Notes: generated by a model from the letters alone, not told the origin. A stretch of 64,000 nucleotides of DNA from Pseudomonas sp. PD9R (GCF_019200975.1 NZ_JAHTMR010000003.1:403639-467638), one strand, 5' to 3'; shown: positions 17,106 through 28,126, counted from the stretch's first letter. Translations and numbers: made by a program.

Positions 17106-18602
17106 ATGACGCTGCAGAAGAGTTTTTCGGAGTGGAGCACATTGGCGGCTTCGGCGACGGTCAATGGCCAGTGTTTTATCGATGGTCAATATCGTCAGGC
17201 TGTGGAAGAGCAGGTGTTTGACAAGATCAGCCCGGTGGACGGTCGAGTGATTGCGTCGATTGCCCGCTGCACGACACCGGACGTGGATACGGCCGTTGCT
17301 TGTGCGCGCAGGGTGTTCGAGGCCGGTACTTGGTCGCGCATGGCACCGGGCCAACGCAAGAGGATTTTGATCGCTTTCGCGGAGCTCATCGAGAAGCACA
17401 GCGCGGAGTTGGCGCTGCTCGAAACCCTGGACATGGGCAAGCCGATTTCCAATGCCATCAACGTGGACATACCGGGTGCCGCCAACGCGATTCGCTGGAG
17501 CGCGGAGGCTATCGACAAGGTATACGGCGAGATAGCGCCGACCCCGCAAGACCAACTGGGCTTGATCACCCGTGAGGCGGTGGGCGTGGTGGCGGTGGTG
17601 GTGCCGTGGAATTTCCCTCTGTTGATGGCGAGCTGGAAACTCGGGCCAGCGCTAGCGACCGGCAACTCGGTCATCCTCAAACCCTCGGAGCGCTCGCCAA
17701 TGACGGCGATCCGTGTCGCGCAACTGGCGTCGGAAGCCGGGATCCCGGACGGTGTGTTCAATGTCTTGCCGGGCTACGGCCATGAAGCGGGCAGCGCGCT
17801 GTCACTGCACATGGATGTGGATGCCATCGCCTTCACCGGTTCGACCGCCATTGCCAAGGCGCTGATGATCGCCTCGGGACGTTCCAATCTGAAGCGCGTC
17901 TGGACTGAGGCGGGAGGCAAAAGCCCGAATATTGTGTTCGCCGACGCGCCTGATCTCAAGGCTGCCGCCGTCAGCGCCGCCTCCGCGATTGCCTACAACC
18001 AAGGGCAGGTGTGCGTCGCCGGTTCCCGTTTGCTGATCGAACGCAGTGCCAAGGCAGAATTCATGGAACATTTGCAGGCCGCGCTGGAACCATGGGCGCC
18101 TTCCCATCCGCTTGATCCAGCCACTCAGTTGGGCGCACTGGTTGATCAACAACACTTGGCTCAGGTCAGGGGATTCATCGACACGGGTATCCGTGAGGGA
18201 GCGCGGTTGGTGCAGGGCGGAGAGACCGGTATCGCCGGTGTCGACGGCTGTTACCTGAAACCGGCGTTGTTCGACGGCGTTGACAATGCAATGACCATTG
18301 CACAGGCGGAGATATTCGGCCCGGTGTTGTCGGTCATCGCCTTCGATACGGCAGAAGAAGCCGTTGCCATTGCCAACGACACACCCTATGGTCTGGCCGC
18401 CGCGGTATGGACGCGCGATCTCTCCAAAGCCCACCGCGTCGCCAAATCGATACGCGCAGGTTCAGTGTGGGTGAATCAGTACTCCGCTGGGGACATGACG
18501 GCCCCCTTTGGCGGGTTCAAACAGTCAGGCAACGGTCGCGATCGATCCCTGCATTCGTTCGATAAATACACCGAACTGAAGTCGACGTGGATCAAGCTGT
18601 AA
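17106..18602 (+). CDS. NAD(P)-dependent aldehyde dehydrogenase (PuuC/betaine-aldehyde type)
   Basis: 498-aa aldehyde dehydrogenase with catalytic Cys303 in YNQGQVCVAG and general-base Glu near 269 in WTEAGGKSPN. The cofactor site VVPWNFPLLM and the FTGS turn are intact. TEAGGK rather than LELGGK is typical of the gamma-glutamyl-gamma-aminobutyraldehyde and related amino-aldehyde group. It would oxidise the aldehyde released by the oxygenase/hydrolase steps. Last gene before a strong terminator (18631-18665), so it closes the operon. Confidence 0.92.
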   Translation: MTLQKSFSEWSTLAASATVNGQCFIDGQYRQAVEEQVFDKISPVDGRVIASIARCTTPDVDTAVACARRVFEAGTWSRMAPGQRKRILIAFAELIEKHSAELALLETLDMGKPISNAINVDIPGAANAIRWSAEAIDKVYGEIAPTPQDQLGLITREAVGVVAVVVPWNFPLLMASWKLGPALATGNSVILKPSERSPMTAIRVAQLASEAGIPDGVFNVLPGYGHEAGSALSLHMDVDAIAFTGSTAIAKALMIASGRSNLKRVWTEAGGKSPNIVFADAPDLKAAAVSAASAIAYNQGQVCVAGSRLLIERSAKAEFMEHLQAALEPWAPSHPLDPATQLGALVDQQHLAQVRGFIDTGIREGARLVQGGETGIAGVDGCYLKPALFDGVDNAMTIAQAEIFGPVLSVIAFDTAEEAVAIANDTPYGLAAAVWTRDLSKAHRVAKSIRAGSVWVNQYSAGDMTAPFGGFKQSGNGRDRSLHSFDKYTELKSTWIKL

Positions 18603-18630
18603 CGCCCGACAGGCTCGCGTTTGACGCATC

Positions 18631-18665
18631 ACAGGGGGCGGAGGACAATGCCGCCCCTGTTTTTC
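18631..18665 (+). terminator. Rho-independent terminator
   Basis: ACAGGGGGCGG pairs with CCGCCCCTGT (one bulged G) across a short loop and is followed by TTTTTC. It separates the catabolic operon from the TetR gene. Confidence 0.85.
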
Positions 18666-18687
18666 AGATTGTATTTGGGACTAAGCG

Positions 18688-19305
18688 ATGGCGCGGCAAA
18701 CAGCGAAAAAGGTTTATGAAAGTCCAGAGCAGCGCCGGGAAGAAATTATCAAGTGCGCCTTCCTGTGCTTGAGCGAAGAGGGCTATGCAAAACTGTCCGC
18801 CAGGAAAATTGCGGCGCGGGCTGAAATGTCCCTGGGGCATATCTCCTATCACTTCAAGAACATGAACGAGCTGTTGGTCGAAGCCTATAAATACGCCTCG
18901 CGCAAACTGTACGAGGCGACCCAGGCCGGCCTCGTCGCCAAGCCCGGCTCGACCATGAGCCAGCTGGAGATTTTCTTGCGCAGCGGCTTCACCGGGCAAT
19001 TCCTCGATCGCAGCTACCTCTCGGTCCGTATCGATTTTTGGTCAGCCTCCCTGTTTCACGAAGACATCGCCGAAACCGAACGCAAGCTTTACACCATCTA
19101 CCGTGAGCGCCTGTTGGAAATTCTCAACAAAATCGCCCAGGAACACGAAAGTGCGCCTGAGTCGGTAGAGCGAGCAGCGGATGCGTTGATGGCGATGCTC
19201 GATGGTTTGTGGCTGGACTGGCAACGCAGCAAGAACATGAAGTCCATCGAAAACGGCATAGCAGCGTGCATGGATCTGGTATCGCTTTACCTGGCGAAAC
19301 GCTAA
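18688..19305 (+). CDS. TetR/AcrR family regulator, BetI-like
   Basis: 205-aa regulator with an N-terminal TetR HTH (KLSARKIAARAEMSLGHISYHF, about residues 30-52) and a BetI-type C-terminal ligand domain (RSYLSVRIDFWSASLFHEDIAE). BetI-like proteins typically repress uptake and oxidation genes for amines or alcohols. It lies directly after the terminator of the ABC/flavin-oxygenase operon in the same direction, and is the natural candidate to bind the twin elements at 8682 and 8829. It needs its own promoter. Confidence 0.9.
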   Translation: MARQTAKKVYESPEQRREEIIKCAFLCLSEEGYAKLSARKIAARAEMSLGHISYHFKNMNELLVEAYKYASRKLYEATQAGLVAKPGSTMSQLEIFLRSGFTGQFLDRSYLSVRIDFWSASLFHEDIAETERKLYTIYRERLLEILNKIAQEHESAPESVERAADALMAMLDGLWLDWQRSKNMKSIENGIAACMDLVSLYLAKR

Positions 19306-19310
19306 TGACG

Positions 19311-19356
19311 CTGCGCTGAAGTGCTCTTGCTCGGAAGATCCCGAGATTCAGCGCAG
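19311..19356. terminator. Hairpin after the TetR gene, possible terminator
   Basis: CTGCGCTGAA pairs perfectly with TTCAGCGCAG over a 26-base loop, followed by TTGTTGT rather than a clean T-run. A second hairpin, CATTGCCGA/TCGGCAATG, stands at 19403-19434. Confidence 0.45.
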
Positions 19357-19527
19357 TTGTTGTCCGTCTGCTTCGATTGTTTCCCTCCAAACCTGCGTAA
19401 ATCATTGCCGAGTGTGTATTCAGTGTCGGCAATGTCAGGGGCCCGCGCAGGGCTAAAGCCGAATTCTCAGGCTTGAAGAACGCTCACCAAATCCTCCCGG
19501 GGCCTCGGCGTGCCGGCCGGGCAAAAC

Positions 19528-19866
19528 TACCGGAGTGTGGTGCTCGATTCCTTTCGGGAAGTTGAAGACCAACTGTCGCTGCTGAGCCACTATGCTGATT
19601 CGGCCGCCGCGGACCTGATGTCGGTCGAGGCGTCTGGACGCGCGCTTGATATGGCAACCAGTCGCTACCGTGATGGTGCGGTGAGCTATCTGGAAGTTGT
19701 GACTGCTCAGACCGCCTCCTTGCAGGCACAACGTACCGCACTAGACCTTTCTATTCGCCGGCGCAGGGCGGCGGTGCAACTGGTCAGAGCATTGGGTGGA
19801 GGCTGGTCGGTGGACCGCTTGAATCAAGTGGCCACGGCCAATCAAGGGACTGTACAGGTGCCTTAG
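19528..19866 (+). pseudogene. C-terminal fragment of RND-efflux outer-membrane lipoprotein (NodT/OprM type)
   Basis: About 110 residues matching the end of NodT-type outer-membrane channels: YRSVVLDSFREVEDQLSLL, then ALDMATSRYRDGAVSYLEVVTAQ, ALDLSIRRRRAAVQLVRALGGGW. Full proteins have around 470 residues. The N-terminal three quarters, including lipobox, are absent and no partner pump genes are nearby. Codons remain clean, so the truncation may be recent. Confidence 0.7.
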
Positions 19867-19939
19867 GGCATACATTCACGGTTTGCAGCAAATGGCCGCC
19901 ATGTGATTTCCATCGCCAGGCGGCTTTTTGCAGCAGGCG

Positions 19940-20716
19940 TTATAGCTTGCTACGCGAAGCGAACACGTCCTTGAGTACCGGCACCGCCGACATCGCTTTC
20001 GGCCAGCCGACGTAGAAGGCGAGATGGGTGACGACCTCTGCCGCCTGTTCGCGAGTCAGGCCGTTGTCCATGGCCCGGTTGAGGTGGAAGGGCAATTGCG
20101 CCGACTGGTTTTGACTGATCAGGGCCGCCACGGTAATCAGGCTGCGATCTCGCGGCGCCAGGTCGGTACGTCGCCACAGGTCTGCGAACAGCACGTCATT
20201 GGTGTAGCGCGCCAGGTCCGGGGCGGTAGTGCCGACGGCAGCCTCTACCGCTGCCCGGCGCTTGACCTCGCTCGCTTCGTCCAGCGTGAGTAACTCTCCG
20301 GGCAGCGGCGTTATCTGCCCGGGATCCAGTCCTCGTTCAGCGAATATCTGTTTGGTGACACCTACGGCCGACATCGAATTGGGCCAGCCGCTGTAAAAGG
20401 CCAGATGGGTAATCAGGCCAGTGATTTCAGACGGCTTCACGCCGTTGTCGAGCGCCAGCTTGATGTGCCCGGTCATCTGGTCGATTTGTCCGCTGGCGAC
20501 CAGGGCCGCCAGGGTGATCAGACTGCGGTCACGGGGGATAAGATCCGGTCGTTTCCACACTTCGCCGAACAGTAACTCGGTGGTGTAGGCATAAAGCTGT
20601 GGCGTGACTTCTAGCACGTCGGGCGATGGCTTGGGATCTGGCCGGGGTTTGCTTTCTTCTGCGCCCACCATGGCTGAGAAGAACAGACTGGCGAATACGG
20701 TGGCGATCAATTTCAT
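19940..20716 (-). CDS. Exported carboxymuconolactone decarboxylase (CMD)-fold protein, two repeats
   Basis: 258 aa with a Sec signal (MKLIATVFASLFFSAMVGA) and two tandem CMD/AhpD-like domains. Each shows R-P-DL-PRDRSLIT-AALV near its start, then GHIKLALDNGVKPSEI or FHLNRAMDNGLTREQA, then THLAFY-GWP-MSAV. I see no CXXC peroxidase pair or other Cys in the domains, so AhpD-type peroxidase activity is unlikely. Double-CMD exported proteins often sit next to alcohol dehydrogenase and oxidoreductase genes, as here; the reaction is unknown. GGAGT precedes the ATG. Confidence 0.85.
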   Translation of the reverse strand: MKLIATVFASLFFSAMVGAEESKPRPDPKPSPDVLEVTPQLYAYTTELLFGEVWKRPDLIPRDRSLITLAALVASGQIDQMTGHIKLALDNGVKPSEITGLITHLAFYSGWPNSMSAVGVTKQIFAERGLDPGQITPLPGELLTLDEASEVKRRAAVEAAVGTTAPDLARYTNDVLFADLWRRTDLAPRDRSLITVAALISQNQSAQLPFHLNRAMDNGLTREQAAEVVTHLAFYVGWPKAMSAVPVLKDVFASRSKL

Positions 20717-20774
20717 GGGTTCGACTCCTGCAATACGTAGCCGCCCTCACACGTTGCACGGGCGACCACGGGAT

Positions 20775-21830
20775 TCACGCTGTGGTCAGCGATGCCATAT
20801 CAATGACAAAGCGATAACGCACGTCAGCCTTTTCCATGCGCTCGAAAGCGTGGTTGATCTCGTCCATGCGGATCATCTCGCAGTCGGGCAGGATGTTTTT
20901 CTCGGCGCAAAAATCGAGCATTTCCTGTGTCTGAGCAATCCCTCCGATCGGTGATCCTGCGATACGCCGGCGCCCCAAGAGCATGGGCACGGAGTTATGT
21001 TCAGCCATCGGGCCGACCTGGCCAACCAGCACCAAGGTGCTGTCGATATCCAGCAGTGATACGTAAGGGTCGACGCTGTGCTTGACCGGGATGGTGTCGA
21101 TGATCAAGTCAAAGCTCGATTGGGCGTTATTCATCGCCTCCTTGTCGGTGGACAAGAGGAAATGGTCGGCACCGAGCGCCAGGGCATCTTCTTTCTTGTC
21201 GGCAGAGCGACTCAGCACGGTGACTTTAGCGCCCATGCCGTGGGCCAACTTGACCGCCATGTGTCCCAATCCGCCAAGTCCGATCACGGCAACGCGGCTA
21301 CCCGGCACAACATTCCAGGTACGCAGCGGCGAGTAGGTGGTGATGCCGGCGCACAACAGCGGCGCCACTTTTGCCAGTTCCAGTGTCGGCGGTACGCGCA
21401 GGACGAATTCTTCGCGAACGACAAGGTGCTTGGAATAACCGCCGTAGGTGTTCTCCTTCGTAATCCGATCCTGACCGTTATAGGTATTGGTATTGCCTTC
21501 GCGGCACAGTTGCTCCTCGCCCTTGCGACACTAATCGCACTGCATACAGCTGTCGACCATGCAGCCAACAGCAACGGTTTCGCCAACCTTGTAACGGGTA
21601 ACTTCAGCACCGACCGCCGTGACGCGACCGACGACTTCGTGTCCGGGCAATGCCGGATAAACCGTCCAGCCCCAGTCGTTGCGGACGGTGTGCAAGTCGG
21701 AGTGACACACGCCACAGAAAAGGACTTCCATGGCGACGTCGTCCGGACGCAGGCTCCGCCGGTCGAAAACGAACGGGGCCATAGGGGCTTGAGGCGATAG
21801 TGCAGCGTATCCAACGGTCTTCATTAACAT
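20775..21830 (-). pseudogene. Zinc alcohol dehydrogenase (YahK/AdhC-like) with in-frame amber stop
   Basis: One continuous frame of 352 codons on the minus strand, interrupted only by TAG at 21531-21533. Before the stop are the catalytic zinc site GVCHSDLHTVRNDWG and GHEVVGRV, and the first two Cys of the structural zinc lobe. The stop falls inside that lobe (CMQCD-stop-CRKGEEQLC), where relatives usually have Gln, so a CAG to TAG change is the simplest explanation. After it the Rossmann region (VIGLGGLGHMAVKLAHGMGAK) is intact. Either a recent null mutation, suppression, or a base-call error. Family role: NADPH aldehyde reduction. Confidence 0.8.
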
Positions 21831-21970
21831 TCCTCGGTCACAAAATCCCGGAAGTGGAGGAGGCGGGCTTCACTCCACTGATCTCGACATAGTAGGAAAG
21901 CTGGTCGTAGCGATTAAGAGCAGCAAACAGGATGCAGTCATGAGTACCGCTCAACAATGACTCGCCTGAG

Positions 21971-22807
21971 TTATTTGGGTGACAGGTCGCCGTACCAGTA
22001 CGCCGCCGTCACGCCGCCATCCATCAGGAAGTCGCTGCCGGTGATGAATGTGCCTTCAGGGCCCATGAGCAGGGCCCCGACGGCACCCACTTCATCCGGG
22101 GTGCCGCCGCGTCCAGCTGCGCAGGTGTCGATCATGCGACGGTAGCCATCACCGCGTGGGCCGTTCAACTCGTCCCTTGCCAAGGGCGTGAAGATGATGC
22201 CCGGGCTGATCGTATTGACCCGCGCACCGCGTTTGCCCCAACGCACGGCTTCGGCCATGACCCGCAACGAGTTGGCGCGCTTGGAAATCTGGTATGCGTT
22301 CAAGGGATCGGTGACTTGAGCGGGCTGCAGCATCGGCAGCGCGAGCAGTTCTTCCACTGGCGTCGTTGCCAGCGCCTTGTTCTGTTCGGCGCTCAACGCA
22401 GGCAAGCGGTGGCCGGATTGCGAAGCGATAACGATCGCGGAACCACCTTTGGCGATGACGTTGCCGAATTCTTCGAGTACCACCGCCGTGCCATACAAAT
22501 CCACCCGCAAAATCGTGGCCGGCGATGCCTGGGAGGGAGAAACGCCGGCGGCGTGGATGACGCCGCTGACTTCTCCAATTGCCGTCGCCGTCCGCACCAG
22601 CGCCTGCACCGACTCCCGGGAAGCGACATCCACGACAGCGGTGGTGACTTCGAACCCGGCATCAAACAGAACCTTTGCCGCGGCGTCGGCGTTCTCCTGT
22701 TTCAGGTCTGCCAGCACCACGTGTTTGCCGGCACTGACCCGGCGAGCGATGGCCTGGCCGATTGAACCGGCGCCGATAACGACAATGACGTTTGAAAGAT
22801 CTTTCAT
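21971..22807 (-). CDS. Short-chain dehydrogenase/reductase
   Basis: 278 aa from the ATG at 22807 (MKDLSNVIVVIGAGSIG); the open frame extends further upstream but that part is not family-like. A Rossmann motif GAGSIG replaces the usual TGxxxGIG, and the catalytic YQISK (Y-x3-K) is present. The C-terminal FITGSDFLMDGGVTAAYWYGD is classical for SDRs. It is the downstream gene of a three-gene run with a second SDR and a drug-efflux MFS; substrate unknown. Confidence 0.88.
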   Translation of the reverse strand: MKDLSNVIVVIGAGSIGQAIARRVSAGKHVVLADLKQENADAAAKVLFDAGFEVTTAVVDVASRESVQALVRTATAIGEVSGVIHAAGVSPSQASPATILRVDLYGTAVVLEEFGNVIAKGGSAIVIASQSGHRLPALSAEQNKALATTPVEELLALPMLQPAQVTDPLNAYQISKRANSLRVMAEAVRWGKRGARVNTISPGIIFTPLARDELNGPRGDGYRRMIDTCAAGRGGTPDEVGAVGALLMGPEGTFITGSDFLMDGGVTAAYWYGDLSPK

Positions 22808-22856
22808 GAGTTCATTCCTCGTGAGTCTTCGATTACTTGATCCCGATGCGGTCGGA

Positions 22857-23600
22857 TCAGACTTCCTGACGCGTCGGCCGGAACAGGATTTCGTTGATGT
22901 CCATGTCTTCCGGCTGGCTAATGGCGAAGGCCACTGCACGGGCGAAGGCGTCTGCCGGCAGGGCGATTTCGTACATCTTGCGCACGTTATCGGCGATATC
23001 AGTTTCGGTGATGCTGTCAGGCAGTTCGGTGGCGACAGCGCCGGGCGAGATCACCGTGGTGCGAATGTTGTAAGGCTTGACCTCTTGGCGCAGGCCTTCA
23101 GAAAGGGCTAACACCGCATGCTTGGTGGCCGCATACACGGCGCTGCCCGGGCGAACCTTGTGTCCGGCCACGGACGAGACGTTGACGAACTGCCCGGACT
23201 TTTGCCGTTGCATATGCGGCAACGCCGCGGCGATTCCGTAGAGCACACCCTTGATGTTGACGTCGATCATCCGGTCCCAGTCCTCGACCTTGAGTCGTTC
23301 CAGGGGCGAGTGGGGCATCAGGCCGGCGTTGTTGATCATCACGTCGATACGACCATGAGCATTCACTGCGGCATCGACCAGCGCCTTGACATGATTGCTG
23401 CGGGTAACGTCGGTCCGCACCGCAAGCGCTTCGGCGCCGCTGGCATTTAATTCATCGGCAAGCGCCTGTATGCGCTCCAGCCTGCGGGCGCCGAGCACCA
23501 CTTTTGCACCCTCGGCGCAGAGTCGGCGTGCCGACGCTTCGCCCAGTCCGCTACTGGCACCGGTAATGACAATGACTTTGCCTTGAATGTTTTCGTTCAT
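22857..23600 (-). CDS. Short-chain dehydrogenase/reductase (YdfG-like)
   Basis: 247-aa classical SDR: cofactor motif TGASSGLG (residues 14-21), NNAG near 90, active-site Ser region VNVSSVAG and YAATK (Y-x3-K), then [19 protein letters not shown] precedes the ATG. The start overlaps the stop of the upstream MFS gene by 4 bases, so they are coupled. Probably reduces a carbonyl substrate with NADPH as part of a detoxification cluster under the LysR at 26017. Confidence 0.9.
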   Translation of the reverse strand: MNENIQGKVIVITGASSGLGEASARRLCAEGAKVVLGARRLERIQALADELNASGAEALAVRTDVTRSNHVKALVDAAVNAHGRIDVMINNAGLMPHSPLERLKVEDWDRMIDVNIKGVLYGIAAALPHMQRQKSGQFVNVSSVAGHKVRPGSAVYAATKHAVLALSEGLRQEVKPYNIRTTVISPGAVATELPDSITETDIADNVRKMYEIALPADAFARAVAFAISQPEDMDINEILFRPTRQEV

Positions 23601-24868
23601 GTTTTCTCCTGTGGGATGACACCGTCATCCGGATGGCGAAGTGTTTGAGTGAGGTTCTGCGCCGGCACCAACCATCGCGCGCAGAGCAAGCTGCAAATCC
23701 CAAATACCGCAATGACACCAGCCATGGGACGAGGCGTGCCATCGGCAAAGGCAGCCACCATGCCGGACCCCAGGATGCCTGTGCCGTATTGCAAGGAACC
23801 GACGAGCGCCGACATCGCACCGGCAAACTCGGGGAACTCCCCCAGCGCGCCGACGATGGAGTTGGCGACGATGAACCCGGTTGCCGAGACAAACAGAAAC
23901 AGCGGTATCACCAGGCCGACAATGCCACCCCAATCGAGCCAGGCATCCAGCGCCAGCAACAGCGCCGACACGGCGGCCGCACCCGTGCCCAGGCGCATCA
24001 GGTGATCGCTGCCCAGTCGTGCGACCCAACGGGAGTTAAGCTGATTGGTCAGCATGATCCCGGCGATTCCGACCGCAAACAGCACGCCGTACTGCTGCGG
24101 TGAGACGTGGTGATAGCTGATGTAGGCGAAGGGTGTACCCGCGATGTAGGCGTACATCCCGCCATAGAAAAAGCCGCCGGCACCGATGTAACCCAACACT
24201 CGTCGCTGACGCAGCAGCAGGCCGTAACGACGCAGCGCCCGGTGCAGGGGTTCGGGGTTACGCCGCTGTGCCGGGAGGGTTTCCGGAAGGATGTGCAGTA
24301 GCGCCAGCGTACTCAGGCCGAGCAGCACAAGCGTCCAGAAGATTGCGCGCCACGAGGCAATCTGCAAAATCAGGCCGCCCACGCTTGGCCCCAGCAACGG
24401 CGCGATGGCCATGACCGTCATCAGGGTCGAAAGCATTTGTGCCGCACGATGGCCGGCATACAGGTCACGCACCATGGCCCTGGCCAACACCACGCTGGCG
24501 CAGGCGCCCACGGCCTGTACGGCGCGCCAGGCGATCATCACTCCGGCGGAATTCGACATGGCACAACCGGCGGAACCGATGATGAACAGCACCAGGCCGA
24601 TAGCGATGGGCAAGCGACGGCCAAAGCGATCACCAATGGGGCCCCACAGCAATTGGCCCAGGCTGAAGCCGATCAGGTAGCCGGAAATGGTCAACTCGAC
24701 CTGACCTGAATCAGCGTGCAAGGCATCAGCCATGGCGGGTAAAGCAGGCAGATACAGATCCGTTGAGATCGACGCGAAGGCCATTAATGCGCTGAGGATC
24801 GCCAATGTCCATAGTGATTGGCGGTCAGAGGCAGCGGCGCTGTGCGCCGTGGAGTCGGAGGGTGCCAT
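23597..24868 (-). CDS. Bcr/CflA family multidrug efflux MFS transporter
   Basis: 423-aa transporter with 12 predicted helices. The family opening [21 protein letters not shown] and motif [15 protein letters not shown] are present, as is the loop [18 protein letters not shown]. Proton-driven export of drugs or toxic metabolites across the inner membrane. First gene of a coupled run with two SDRs and 66 bases downstream of the aldo/keto reductase, which suggests one transcription unit for carbonyl/xenobiotic defence. Confidence 0.92.
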   Translation of the reverse strand: MAPSDSTAHSAAASDRQSLWTLAILSALMAFASISTDLYLPALPAMADALHADSGQVELTISGYLIGFSLGQLLWGPIGDRFGRRLPIAIGLVLFIIGSAGCAMSNSAGVMIAWRAVQAVGACASVVLARAMVRDLYAGHRAAQMLSTLMTVMAIAPLLGPSVGGLILQIASWRAIFWTLVLLGLSTLALLHILPETLPAQRRNPEPLHRALRRYGLLLRQRRVLGYIGAGGFFYGGMYAYIAGTPFAYISYHHVSPQQYGVLFAVGIAGIMLTNQLNSRWVARLGSDHLMRLGTGAAAVSALLLALDAWLDWGGIVGLVIPLFLFVSATGFIVANSIVGALGEFPEFAGAMSALVGSLQYGTGILGSGMVAAFADGTPRPMAGVIAVFGICSLLCARWLVPAQNLTQTLRHPDDGVIPQEKT

Positions 24869-24933
24869 AGGGGCTGAATTCTCGGAAAAGGGCCGCCCGT
24901 CCTGCGAGGAGAGCGGCCGGGTAGTGCGGGGAA

Positions 24934-25950
<1,017 letters not shown>

Positions 25951-25951
25951 T

Positions 25952-25980
25952 TATATTGCTGTTGAGAACTCAACAATATA
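25952..25980. promoter_or_regulatory. Dyad between aldo/keto reductase and LysR genes, candidate LysR operator
   Basis: Left arm TATATTG-ctg-TTGAG and right arm CTCAA-CAATATA are exact inverse repeats apart from a 3-base insert in the left arm; the centre is GTTGAG-AA-CTCAAC. It is centred between the two divergent starts, the normal LysR position. Confidence 0.6.
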
Positions 25981-26016
25981 GCTTTGGCTGCATAGGTTAC
26001 TGAGGAAAATTCATCA

Positions 26017-26952
26017 ATGATGCGCGCAGATCTACCTGGCCTAACGGCGTTCATTGCCATCGCTGAACAACGCAGTTTCAGTGGTGCGGCTCGAGTGTTG
26101 GGCGTGTCTTCTTCCGCGCTCAGTCATTCGATGCGCAATTTGGAGGCGCGGTTGGAGATGCGTCTGTTCAACCGCACGACGCGCTCGGTTTCATTGACCG
26201 AGGCGGGGGAACAATTGCTCAACGGCGTACGGCCGTTGATGAATGACCTGGCCAACGTTGTCAACGAGGTTACCTCCGCCCGAATCACACCTTCGGGTTC
26301 AATCCGCATCAGCGCTTCGGAGTCATCGATTCGGCCGCTGATTCGCCATGTTGTTCCCGACTTCGTGATTCGTTATCCGCAAATCCATATCGAGTTCGTG
26401 GTCGACAGCAAGCTGCAGGACATTGTGGGCGATGGTTTCGACGCCGGTATTCGGCTGTTTGATGACGTGCCTCTTGACATGATCGCCATCCGATTCGGGC
26501 CGGACCTGCGCTTCGCTGCCGTTGCCTCACCCGCGTACCTTGAGCGCTATCCTGCGCCTGAGGTGCCGCAGGACTTGAAAGCTCATCGGTGCATCCGTTT
26601 TCGCTTTACCAGTGGTGGGCTGTTCCGCTGGGATTTCAAGCATGACGAGCAAAGCGCCAGCCTTGATGTGGAAGGGCAGGTGACCATGGATAATGTAAAC
26701 CTGATGATTGATGCGGCCCTCGCTGGTATCGGTGTGGCATGGGTGCCCATCGCGCAGATTGCTGATCATCTGAGCGATGGCCGACTGATCGATTTGTTGC
26801 CTCAGTGGACCCCCAATTATTCAGGGCTTTGCCTGTACTATCCAGCCAATCGCCATCCTCCGATTGCTCTTAGATTATTCGCCCTGGCAGTACGGGAGTG
26901 GTCGAGTCGAACTGAGACGCTGGTTTCGAGCATGGACACTGGCAGTCACTAG
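26017..26952 (+). CDS. LysR family transcriptional regulator
   Basis: 311 aa with a classical N-terminal HTH ([28 protein letters not shown], about residues 17-44) and [14 protein letters not shown]. The effector domain follows ([32 protein letters not shown]). This subgroup usually activates a divergent oxidoreductase gene in response to electrophiles or quinones. Divergent from the aldo/keto reductase with the dyad at 25952 between them. Confidence 0.93.
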   Translation: MMRADLPGLTAFIAIAEQRSFSGAARVLGVSSSALSHSMRNLEARLEMRLFNRTTRSVSLTEAGEQLLNGVRPLMNDLANVVNEVTSARITPSGSIRISASESSIRPLIRHVVPDFVIRYPQIHIEFVVDSKLQDIVGDGFDAGIRLFDDVPLDMIAIRFGPDLRFAAVASPAYLERYPAPEVPQDLKAHRCIRFRFTSGGLFRWDFKHDEQSASLDVEGQVTMDNVNLMIDAALAGIGVAWVPIAQIADHLSDGRLIDLLPQWTPNYSGLCLYYPANRHPPIALRLFALAVREWSSRTETLVSSMDTGSH

Positions 26953-27206
26953 TTGGAAATCGCTGTTCTTGTGCATATTTGCAGGAGCGTTTCTCCGCCA
27001 GGTTCTCGGCTGCTTCTGGCCCAAAAAAGCTCAGCCTAACGAGCAACTCTCGATTGCGGCCATGTGCTGGTTGGCAGGTCGGTATACAAGGAGGCCGGCG
27101 TGCTAGAAAACGCCTTGTGCATGATCATGATAAAACCAAGGCGAATGAACGCCGCAACGGTGCGCTGTCCTCCTTTATGTCTATCACAAGCCAAACAGTC
27201 TCAGTC

Positions 27207-27545
27207 TCACCACAGCAAGGTTTCAACCTCATCAAATTTTCCTGCGACCTTCAAATAGGTCTCAGCCCATCCACTGCTCATGCTGACCTCCTGCAAAGGT
27301 CCAGTTGGCGCGAACAACACGGCGACGCTCAACCGTTCAGGCAAGATGCCGGCCTTTAATGAGTGGATCAAAGCTTGTAGTTCGGCTTTTGCCTCGAACT
27401 CATCTGGCCAATACGACCAGCAGAAGTCATTCCCCGGCGTCGACACCAGTTCGACGGTGGCCTCAAGTATGAGGATGAGCGACTCGACAGCGGAATCACA
27501 CTCGGCTGCTCCCCGGAGCAAGCGATGCAGTTGGCGGGTTTCCAT
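27207..27545 (-). CDS. Hypothetical protein, 112 aa
   Basis: Not recognised. Composition looks protein-like (acidic, leucine-rich helices such as SAVESLILILEATVEL, then NDFCWSYWPDEFEAKAELQ) with no signal or membrane segment. SD is weak. It is isolated between a LysR gene and a degraded region, so a spurious or remnant frame cannot be ruled out. Confidence 0.5.
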   Translation of the reverse strand: METRQLHRLLRGAAECDSAVESLILILEATVELVSTPGNDFCWSYWPDEFEAKAELQALIHSLKAGILPERLSVAVLFAPTGPLQEVSMSSGWAETYLKVAGKFDEVETLLW

Positions 27546-27744
27546 GGTGTATTCCAGATACGATTTCCAGCGGATAAATATCGAGCATCATGAACGCAGC
27601 CGCAAGCATTCCGCGCTGTGTTGGCTCGTACCCCGGTAATTATTGTTGTGGAAAAACGCCCGCACGGGGGGCAGTTGTAATGCTGATTCGACTTTATGAG
27701 CGTTTTTGCCTGCATATTAATTATCGAAAAGCAGACTTTTTCAT

Positions 27745-27898
27745 TTTGGCTTTATTAAACCTAGGTCACCTACGTGCGTTCGTATGCAAAGCGGAGCTCC
27801 AGCGCCTCAAAGGCAGCAAAGTGAGGGTAAAGCTGCTGGATGCGCGTACTCATGCCCCGTTCGATTCGTTGCTCGAAGGGAAAATCGACGTCGGTTAA
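27745..27898 (+). pseudogene. Possible LysR effector-domain remnant
   Basis: About 50 codons ending VRVKLLDARTHAPFDSLLEGKIDVG then stop. This resembles the start of a LysR ligand-binding domain (p-VRV-L-DA-t..-L-G-lDvg). No HTH or remaining domain is found in any frame nearby. Weak evidence. Confidence 0.3.
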
Positions 27899-28126
27899 AG
27901 TGCTGACTCAGAAGGTGTGATGCCCGGATGGTCACCTCTTGGCCGTTCTCCGCCTATCACAAGTGGCCTAAATCGCCTCAAAGCTGTCAGACAAACCAGG
28001 TAACTATTGGCCCTCCTTTGCGGAATGGGGGATTCGACGAAGAGATTCGTCGAATCGACGTTTTCAGGTTTCGTTGGTCTCAATGATATCCACCTGGATA
28101 GGTGGCGGCGTGTTTATGTAAGTTGC

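Noticed and set aside
19306..19527. Intact efflux operon upstream of the NodT fragment.
   Set aside because: No RND or membrane-fusion gene in any frame; only the C-terminal fragment is present.
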